Source of the DNA: Chloroflexota bacterium
Lineage (GTDB): Bacteria; Chloroflexota; Limnocylindria; Limnocylindrales; CSP1-4
Direction: 5' to 3'
Assembly (NCBI GenBank): GCA_016191395.1
Contig: JACPOS010000025.1
Location: 1-64,000 of the forward strand
DNA length: 64,000 nucleotides
In this document: positions 11,361-18,410 of the stretch, in pieces
Layout of the letters: every line of letters starts with the position of its first letter
How positions within the stretch are numbered: position 1 is the stretch's first letter
The notes under the pieces: model-generated
Database searches by the model: none
Told to the model about the DNA's origin: nothing
Seen by the model: the letters and a program-made list of their open reading frames with translations, nothing else
Made by a program: the position numbers and the translations under genes

Positions 11361-14330
11361 CTAGGCCTCGGCCTCGGCGAGCGCCGCGTCCACGCGCGAG
11401 ACCGGCTTCATGGACTCCCAGTCCGTCCCGACCTTGACATCGACCGTCAGCGGGACCGACAGCGGCAGCGCGCCCTCCATCGTCTCGCGCAGGACGGGGA
11501 TCAGTCGATCGACCTCCTCGCGCGGCACCTCGAGCAGGAGCTCGTCGTGGACCTGCAGGAGCATCCGGGCGCCGAAGCCGCCCTCCCGAAGACGGTCCGC
11601 GAGCCGGATCATCGCGATCTTCACGATGTCCGCCGCGGTCCCTTGGATCGGCATGTTGATCGCCATGCGCTCGCCGGCACCGCGCAGCGCGCCATTCGCG
11701 GCGTGGAGCTCCGGGATGGACCGCTTCCGGCCCAACAGGGTCGTGACGTAGCCCTGGCGGCGCGCGGTGTCCTTGATGTGGAGCATGTAGTAGCTGATGC
11801 CGGAGTACGCGGCGAAGTACGCGCTGATGAACTCCTGCGCCGCCTGGCGGCTGATCCCGGCCCGAGTCGAGAGCCCGAAGTCGCTCATCCCGTACGCGAG
11901 CCCGAAGTTGACCATCTTGGCCATCGACCGCTCGTCCGCGGTGACGTCCTCGGGCGCCTTGCCCAGCACCGTGGCCGCGGTCTCGCGGTGGATGTCCGCC
12001 TTGCGTTCGAACGCCGCCTTGAGGTGCACGTCGTCCGCGACGTGGGCGATGATCCGAAGCTCGATCTGCGAATAGTCCGCGGCCACCAGCACCGTCCCGG
12101 GCGTGCCGGCGATGAACGCGCGCCGGATCCGACGCCCGAGCGGCGTCCGGATCGGGATGTTCTGGAGGTTCGGGTCTGACGATGACAGGCGTCCGGTCGC
12201 GGCCACCGCCTGGTGGAACGTGGTGTGCAGCCGGCCGTCGTCGGCGATCAGCGTCGGCAGCGCCTCGACATACGTCGATCGGAGCTTCGTGTAGATCCGC
12301 CAGTCGAGGACCGGCTGGACCACCGGGTGCACGCCCACGAGCTCCTCGAGCACGGTCGCGTCCGTGGAGTAGCCGGTCTTGGTCTTGCGGCCCTTCGGCA
12401 GCTTCAGCTCCTCGAACAGGATCTCGCCCAGCTGCTTGGGCGAGCCGATCGTGAACTGGTGCCCGACCGCGGCGTAGATCTCCTCCTCCAGCCGCGTGAT
12501 CTCCGTGTTGAACTCGCGATCCAGCACGGCCAGCGCGTTGGGGTCCACCCCGACCCCGTCCGCCTCCATGCGCGCCAGCACGGGGATGAGCGGCAGCTCG
12601 ATCTCCCGGAACAGCCGCTCCAGGCCCTCCTCCTGGAGCGCCCGCGCGAGCGGATCACGCACGGCAAGCGCCGATAGCGCCTCGAGGCCCGCCTGGTGGA
12701 CCGGGGGCAGCTCCTTGGGCGGCGGCAGCACGAGGTCCAGCCGCTCCGCGACCACGTCGGCGATCGACTGCGACCGAAGGGCGGCATTCAGGATGTACGC
12801 CGCGATCTGCGTGTCGAAGTCCACGGGCGCGGCGGTGGCGGTGGGATCCGCCGCGAACCGCGGGACGAGGATCGGCTTCACCTCGTGCGCGACGATCGGG
12901 ATGCTCCGCGCCTCGACCAGGTGCCGGAGGCCGTCGGCGGCCTCCGCCCCCATGCCCACGATGACCCGGCCGTCCCGCCCGGCGACCGCGAACGCCTGCC
13001 CGACACCGCGCCGGGGACGCGGATCGTCGAGCACGATCGACGCGCCGACGACGGTCTGCTCTGCGAGCCAGCCCTCGATGCCGGGCAGGTCCGCGACGTC
13101 GAGCACGCCGATGAGCGACGGGTTGTTGATCGTTGCCGCGAGGGCAGTCGGCAGGTCGTCGAAGCGCTCGGGGGCTCCTGAAGCCGCTGAGCCGCCCGTT
13201 CCCTCCCCGCGCTCGGCGCCCTCCGCCGCGGCGTGGCCGCCCTGGGCGCCACCGGACGCGTCGGCGCCGCGCGCGTGCCCACCCTGCGAGACCGTGTCGA
13301 AGTCGAGCGACAGCTGCAACCCCTCGCCCCCGAGCGAGCCCGCCCGGATCGGCCGGCCGGAGCCCCAGCCCGCGGGCCGATCGGTCCCGACGCGCGCCGC
13401 GCCGACGGAGCCGCCGGCGACCACCTCGCGCAGGGCCTGGACCTTGTCGACGGCGCTCTCGCCGGTCATCGCCGGCAGCCGTTCGATCAGCGTCCGGAAC
13501 TCGTACTCGCGGAACAGCCGGATGACGGTCTCGCGGTCGTAGTCGGCGAGGCGCGCGGCCTCCAGGTCCAGCGTGATGCCCGGGATGTCGCGGACGATCG
13601 TCGAGAGGTCCTGGCCCTGGTAGACCGCGTCGCGGTGCTCGATGAGCTTCTCCCGGAGCTTGTCCGGCTTCACTTCGGCGATGCGCGCGTACAGCGCATC
13701 GAGGCCGCCGTACTCCGCGATGAGCTTCGCGGCCGTCTTCTCCCCCACCCCGGGCACGCCCGGGATGTTGTCCGTGGGGTCGCCCTTGAGCGACTTGTAG
13801 TCGATCATCTGGTCCGGCCGCAGGCCGTAGCGCTCCCAGATCCGCGCCGGGTCGTAGATGATCGTGTTCTCGACGCCGGATCGGGTGGTCATCACCCGGG
13901 TTCGATCGGTGACGAGCTGGAGCATGTCCAGGTCCACCGTGACGATCGTGGTCTCGACGTCCTTCGCCTCCGCCTGGCGGGTCAGCGCACCGATGACGTC
14001 GTCTGCCTCGAAGCCCTGCCGCTCGTACACGGGGATGCGCAGGGCCTTGACCACCTCGCGCACCTTCGGGAACTGGGCGGCGAGGTCGTCCGGCATCCGC
14101 GACCGGGTGGCCTTGTACTCGGCGTACTGCTCGTGCCGGAACGTGGGGCCTGACAGGTCGAACGCGACCGCGACGTAGTCCGGCTTCAGGTCGGCGATGC
14201 CGCGCAGGACGATGCTGCAGAACCCGAAGACGCCGTTGACGAGCTCACCCTTCGACGTGGTGAGCGGTGGCAGCGCGTAGTAACCCCGGTACACGAGCCC
14301 GAAGCCGTCGAGCAGCATCAGGCGTTCCAT
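11361..14330 (-). CDS. polA: DNA polymerase I
   Basis: 989 aa; 5' nuclease domain, polymerase motifs DYSQIELRIIAH, RSMAKMVNFGLAYGMSDFGL, LQVHDELLLEVP. Confidence 0.97.
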   Translation of the reverse strand: MERLMLLDGFGLVYRGYYALPPLTTSKGELVNGVFGFCSIVLRGIADLKPDYVAVAFDLSGPTFRHEQYAEYKATRSRMPDDLAAQFPKVREVVKALRIPVYERQGFEADDVIGALTRQAEAKDVETTIVTVDLDMLQLVTDRTRVMTTRSGVENTIIYDPARIWERYGLRPDQMIDYKSLKGDPTDNIPGVPGVGEKTAAKLIAEYGGLDALYARIAEVKPDKLREKLIEHRDAVYQGQDLSTIVRDIPGITLDLEAARLADYDRETVIRLFREYEFRTLIERLPAMTGESAVDKVQALREVVAGGSVGAARVGTDRPAGWGSGRPIRAGSLGGEGLQLSLDFDTVSQGGHARGADASGGAQGGHAAAEGAERGEGTGGSAASGAPERFDDLPTALAATINNPSLIGVLDVADLPGIEGWLAEQTVVGASIVLDDPRPRRGVGQAFAVAGRDGRVIVGMGAEAADGLRHLVEARSIPIVAHEVKPILVPRFAADPTATAAPVDFDTQIAAYILNAALRSQSIADVVAERLDLVLPPPKELPPVHQAGLEALSALAVRDPLARALQEEGLERLFREIELPLIPVLARMEADGVGVDPNALAVLDREFNTEITRLEEEIYAAVGHQFTIGSPKQLGEILFEELKLPKGRKTKTGYSTDATVLEELVGVHPVVQPVLDWRIYTKLRSTYVEALPTLIADDGRLHTTFHQAVAATGRLSSSDPNLQNIPIRTPLGRRIRRAFIAGTPGTVLVAADYSQIELRIIAHVADDVHLKAAFERKADIHRETAATVLGKAPEDVTADERSMAKMVNFGLAYGMSDFGLSTRAGISRQAAQEFISAYFAAYSGISYYMLHIKDTARRQGYVTTLLGRKRSIPELHAANGALRGAGERMAINMPIQGTAADIVKIAMIRLADRLREGGFGARMLLQVHDELLLEVPREEVDRLIPVLRETMEGALPLSVPLTVDVKVGTDWESMKPVSRVDAALAEAEA

Positions 14331-14414
14331 GGAGGCCTCGCGGGCTGGCGTCGGGCCCGATTGGGCGAGCCTCGACGTGGGGCTGGACGATCAGCCCGAA
14401 GTGTACCGGCGGGG

Positions 14415-15167
14415 TCAGCGAAGGCGGCGGCCGGCGAGCTGCAGCCCGTACAGGACGATGCCGGCTGCCAGCAGCGCGACCGAGCCGATCAGCAGCGGGT
14501 TCGGCGAGCTCGTCGAGAGGCGATCGTCCGGGGCGTCGACGGGAACAGCCGTGGGGCCGTTCGGGCCGGGGCTCCTGGCACCGCCGTTGGCGATCTCCGG
14601 GGCGCCTGACGGGCTCGTGCCGTCCTTGGTTCCGAACTCGCTGTCGGGACTGCCCGCGCTGGCGGCAGGGGCGGGTTGGCCACCACCGTTCACGGGACCG
14701 GCCGGAGCCGCGGTGGCGCCGGCGGCGGTCGTCGTCTGATCGCGCGCCGGCCCGGCGAGGCTCGCCGCGCCGCCGGCGAACCCCGCAAGGCCCGGGAGCA
14801 TCGTGGCGACCAGGAGCCCGGCGATGCCGAGCGTTGTGAACGCCGCGGCCATGGGGCGTGCGGCGGACTTCGCGCCGATGAGCGGCGCGAGGATCGTCCG
14901 AAGCCAGCCGGTGCGGCGCAGGCCGGCAGCCTGCTCCGGCGTCAGCCGGAAGTCGCGCGGCGCGGTGGCGAGATTCGGGAGGGAGCGGGTCGCGGCGGTG
15001 ATCGCGATCAGGTCGCGATGGAGGTCCGTGCATTGCGCGCAGGTGTCGAGGAGGGACTGGGCGCGGGGGCTCTCGGATTCAGCGAGATCGCCGGCGGCGT
15101 GGCCGGCGATGAGGAGGAGGTCGTGCTCGGGATGGTTCGGGTTCAGGGTTGGGTTCGCGTGCCGCAT
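14415..15167 (-). CDS. Putative membrane-anchored anti-sigma-like protein (paralogue of next gene)
   Basis: CAQCTDLHRDLIAI, APRDFRLTPEQAAGLRR, TM segments; same architecture as 15208..15945 and downstream of an ECF sigma gene. Confidence 0.55.
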   Translation of the reverse strand: MRHANPTLNPNHPEHDLLLIAGHAAGDLAESESPRAQSLLDTCAQCTDLHRDLIAITAATRSLPNLATAPRDFRLTPEQAAGLRRTGWLRTILAPLIGAKSAARPMAAAFTTLGIAGLLVATMLPGLAGFAGGAASLAGPARDQTTTAAGATAAPAGPVNGGGQPAPAASAGSPDSEFGTKDGTSPSGAPEIANGGARSPGPNGPTAVPVDAPDDRLSTSSPNPLLIGSVALLAAGIVLYGLQLAGRRLR

Positions 15168-15207
15168 CTTGGCCGTCGGACGACGAGCGGCCCGGATTGG
15201 TTCCCCG

Positions 15208-15945
15208 CTACGTCCGTCGGCCTCGGCGGAACGCGATGAACAGCAGCACGAACCCGCCGAACAGCAGCACGACGGACCCGCCGAGCAGCCACGCCGTTGG
15301 ACTCACCCCTGGTGCCGTTGCGGCGTCGCGAGGCGTGGCAGTGTCCGTCTCGACCGCAAAGGCCGTCGATGCAGGGCCGGCAGCCTCGGACAGGTCCGAC
15401 GTCGCCTTGGGTCCCGTCACCTCGGCGCCCGGCCGGACGCCCGCGGGAGCGTTGGTGGCCTCGGACTGGCCGGTGCCTGCCGCTTTCGGGACCGCGGCCG
15501 CTCCCCCGCCCAGCGACATTGCGCCGAGCGACACGGAGCCCACGAGCAGCCCGACGATGCCGATGGCCGCCATGGACGCGCCTACTGGTGCAGCAAAGCT
15601 CGCGAAGGCGCGCCGGAACGCGGCGGCGAACCCACCGACCCTGACCGGGCCGCCGAGGCGACGCGCATCCTCGACCGTCAGCCGGAAGTCGCGCGGGGCG
15701 GCCATCGTGCCGCGGGCGTCCTGTCGAAGCGCACCCCCGATGGCCGCGATGTCGCGATGAAGATCGCGGCACGCCGAGCACCGATCCACGAAGCCCTGCG
15801 CGCGCTGGATCTCCGACTCGTCGTCGAGGCTGCCGGTCGCCAGTGCCGCGACGAGCTCCTCGTCATGGAGTGCGTGGCGCGCGACCACGGCGAGGGCCGC
15901 CTCGTCGGGCGTGGCTTCGTCCGGGGGCAGGTGGTCGTCAGCCAC
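15208..15945 (-). CDS. Putative membrane-anchored anti-sigma-like protein
   Basis: CSACRDLHRDIAAI, APRDFRLTVEDARRLGG, TM segments; overlaps the 3' end of the ECF sigma gene. Confidence 0.6.
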   Translation of the reverse strand: MADDHLPPDEATPDEAALAVVARHALHDEELVAALATGSLDDESEIQRAQGFVDRCSACRDLHRDIAAIGGALRQDARGTMAAPRDFRLTVEDARRLGGPVRVGGFAAAFRRAFASFAAPVGASMAAIGIVGLLVGSVSLGAMSLGGGAAAVPKAAGTGQSEATNAPAGVRPGAEVTGPKATSDLSEAAGPASTAFAVETDTATPRDAATAPGVSPTAWLLGGSVVLLFGGFVLLFIAFRRGRRT

Positions 15946-16597
15946 GGAAGATGTCCATTCGATCGAGGAGCAGGACGCGGAGCGCGAGCCTGCCGCGATG
16001 GATGCGTGACTTGACGGTGCCCACCGAGACGCCAGTCATCTCGGCGATCTCCGCGTAGTCGAAGCCCTCGACGTCGTACAGCACGATTGCCGTGCGCTGG
16101 TCGTTCGTGATCTGGGCCATGGCTCGGTTCAGCGTGCGGTGGCGCTCGGCGGTGAGGGCGGTGGTCACCGGGTCCGCCGATGCGTCGGCCGGCGGTTGCC
16201 ACGTGTCGTCCTCGAGCTCCGGGTACGGGTCGGCCGGGCGGCGCTTCTTCAGCCGCTGCGCGTCCATCGCCGCGTTGATCGCGATCCGGCTGAGCCACGA
16301 CTTGACGGAACCGCCACGGAAGCCAGCCATGTTCCGATAGGCGCTGAAGAACGCCTCCTGGACGGCGTCGGACGCGGAATCGCGGTCCGGGACCATGCGC
16401 ACGACCAGCGCGAAGAGCATGTCCTGGTACGCGACGACCAGGTCGTTGAACGCGGCGAGATCTCCCTCCCGGGCGCGCTCGAGCAGGATCAGATCTCTGC
16501 GCTGGACGGGGTCGTCGATGACCGCCGTCGCGCGAAGGTCCTCCACGGTCGGGGGTGTCCTCCGGACGGCGAGTGGCAGACGGCGGGAGTCTAGCAT
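15938..16597 (-). CDS. ECF-family RNA polymerase sigma factor
   Basis: Sigma2 region AFNDLVVAYQDMLFALVVRMVPDRDSASDAVQEAFFSAYRN; sigma4 region QITNDQRTAIVLYDVEGFDYAEIAEMTGVSVGTVKSRIHRGR; upstream start at 16654 also possible. Confidence 0.92.
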   Translation of the reverse strand: MLDSRRLPLAVRRTPPTVEDLRATAVIDDPVQRRDLILLERAREGDLAAFNDLVVAYQDMLFALVVRMVPDRDSASDAVQEAFFSAYRNMAGFRGGSVKSWLSRIAINAAMDAQRLKKRRPADPYPELEDDTWQPPADASADPVTTALTAERHRTLNRAMAQITNDQRTAIVLYDVEGFDYAEIAEMTGVSVGTVKSRIHRGRLALRVLLLDRMDIFRG

Positions 16598-16686
16598 CGG
16601 TCCCGCGCCAGACGACAGTCGGCTGTCCTGAGTTCCTTGCGGAAACGCCGCCAAGCCCCTTGGGCCAGATCGCGAACGGAGGACCG

Positions 16687-17421
16687 CTAGCTCTTTGGCC
16701 CGATGAACGCATCGAGAGCTTCGACGCTTGAGCGTCGCGCCACCGAGATCACACGCTCGGTCATGACACGCCAGTCGACATCGACCAAGTCACAGGCGGA
16801 GGCAAACAACCCGCGTATCTCGGGCGATGCGTTCGTGAAGTAGTAGCGGGCGTATTGGTATTCCTTGATCCCATCCCTCGTCGGGCGACGAACCCGGTTG
16901 ATCGACCGACAGCCGTCTGATTGGATGAGGCCACGCAGCAGTTCCCGCGGATGACGACGTACGAGCTCCAGCTGCCACGTTCGGAGTTCGATGCGACGAC
17001 GGTGCTTGGGCCCCGCGCCGTGCTGCGGAAACAGGCACAGCCAATGCTTCCAGTTGCTGTAGATCTCGACGCACCCCAGCTTCCCAACCGTTCCGGCATC
17101 CCGCTGCGTAATCGACCGGATGGCTTCGCGGCATTGCCCGACGAGTGACGTATAGCGCTTGTCCTGGAAGATGCGCAGTCTCCAGACGTGTCGTGCCGCC
17201 AACGTCAAGTAGCCGTCACCGAGGTAGAGGCCCAGCAGATACACGTAGACGCCATCGAGCTGACCCGGGATAGCGCACGCGATCACATCGGGCGGAACGG
17301 CCCGACACTCGTAGTCCGCCCACGAGTCCGTCTCGAATGCCCGCTCGGGACGCATGTTCCTCCCGTGCTCAGAGCAGCTTCGCCCACGCACGGTTACAGT
17401 ATAGAACAGATGTTCTGTCAT
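16687..17421 (-). CDS. Stand-alone LAGLIDADG homing-endonuclease-like protein
   Basis: Two LAGLIDADG-like motifs: YVYLLGLYLGDGYL and ELLRGLIQSDGCR; conserved WKHWLCLFPQHGAGPKH and VARRSSVEALDAFIGPK; true start may be internal. Confidence 0.7.
   Translation of the reverse strand: MTEHLFYTVTVRGRSCSEHGRNMRPERAFETDSWADYECRAVPPDVIACAIPGQLDGVYVYLLGLYLGDGYLTLAARHVWRLRIFQDKRYTSLVGQCREAIRSITQRDAGTVGKLGCVEIYSNWKHWLCLFPQHGAGPKHRRRIELRTWQLELVRRHPRELLRGLIQSDGCRSINRVRRPTRDGIKEYQYARYYFTNASPEIRGLFASACDLVDVDWRVMTERVISVARRSSVEALDAFIGPKS
17403..17416. promoter_or_regulatory. LexA-box-like palindrome
   Basis: AGAACAGATGTTCT; core GAAC-AGAT-GTTC fits GAACRNRYGTTC; overlaps the 5' end of the LAGLIDADG ORF; TATACT (-10-like) adjacent on the minus strand. 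Confidence 0.4.
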
Positions 17422-17464
17422 CCTGCGTTGGGAGTTCGATCCGCTGCGTTAGGATTCCCTCCAC

Positions 17465-17550
17465 GCCGGGGTGGCGTAACGGCAGCCGCGATCGACTCAA
17501 ACTCGATTGGGGGCAACCCCGTGAGGGTTCGATTCCCTCCCCCGGCACCA
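17465..17550 (+). tRNA. tRNA-Leu (anticodon CAA), CCA encoded
   Basis: Acceptor GCCGGGG/CCCCGGC, anticodon stem-loop ATCGA-CTCAAAC-TCGAT, long variable arm GGGGGCAACCCC, T arm GAGGG-TTCGATT-CCCTC, 3' ACCA. Confidence 0.93.
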
Positions 17551-17562
17551 TAGACTCAGCGC

Positions 17563-18030
17563 ATGGACGCTCGCTCGCTCCAGGAACGGTTCGCGCCGAA
17601 GGGGCGGTGCTTCGGGTGCGGGCCGGCGAACGAGCTGGGCCTGCGGATCCAGAGCCGCGAGGCGGACGACGGGACGGTCGTCGCGGAATGGCGCGCGCGG
17701 CCGGAGCACGAGGCGTTCGACGGGTTCGTGAACGGCGGCATCCTGGGCACCCTGATCGACTGCCACTCCAACTGGACCGCGGTCGCGGCACTCATGGCGA
17801 AGGACGGCCGCGACGTTGCGCCGTCGAGCGTCACGTCGGAGTTCTCCGTTCGGTTCCGCCGACCCACGCCGTCGGATCGGCCCTTGCGGCTCGTTGGGCG
17901 GGCGATCGACGTCGCGTTCGACCGGGTGACGGTCGAGACGACGATCGAGTCCGACGGTGTGACCACGGCGATCGGCCGCGCGACGTTCGTGAGCGTGAAG
18001 CCGGGGCATCCCGCTTTCGGGCGCTGGTAG
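17563..18030 (+). CDS. Hotdog-fold (PaaI-like) thioesterase
   Basis: 155 aa; CFGCGPANELGLRI, AFDGFVNGGILGTLIDCHSNWTA. Confidence 0.8.
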   Translation: MDARSLQERFAPKGRCFGCGPANELGLRIQSREADDGTVVAEWRARPEHEAFDGFVNGGILGTLIDCHSNWTAVAALMAKDGRDVAPSSVTSEFSVRFRRPTPSDRPLRLVGRAIDVAFDRVTVETTIESDGVTTAIGRATFVSVKPGHPAFGRW

Positions 18031-18410
18031 CTCGGCAGCTGAGCTTGGCCGGGGGTCGCAGGGCGGGGCGGCGCGGCGGGGTTCGTTTCCCCCAAGTATG
18101 AGTTTGACCACCTTGCCTGCGTGGACCTCCGATGACGTCGATTCCATGCGCCCCGTGTAAGGAATCGACCGGGAAACGGGCGGACTGGTCGGTTCGTTAC
18201 CCATAGCGTCGGAATCCGACGGCGGAGGTGCCCGACCTGTCGAACTCATGTCCACGAGGTAAGGACGGGCGATCTGCCGCAGGGCAGGTATGAATCCGAC
18301 CACCAGGCCCGATCTGGCGGTCGCAGTGGTGGATGGCAGCGGGCGGGCCGTGATGCCGGAGCGCGGCGCCCGGCCCTGGTCTGGACGGCCCGGCCTGCCA
18401 GGTCGCTCGG

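Noticed and set aside
17497-18303. 268-aa minus-strand ORF over the tRNA and thioesterase
   Set aside because: Overlaps tRNA-Leu and the thioesterase gene antisense. Only the 18031-18303 part is free, and it has no recognisable protein motif; treated as a structured intergenic region instead.
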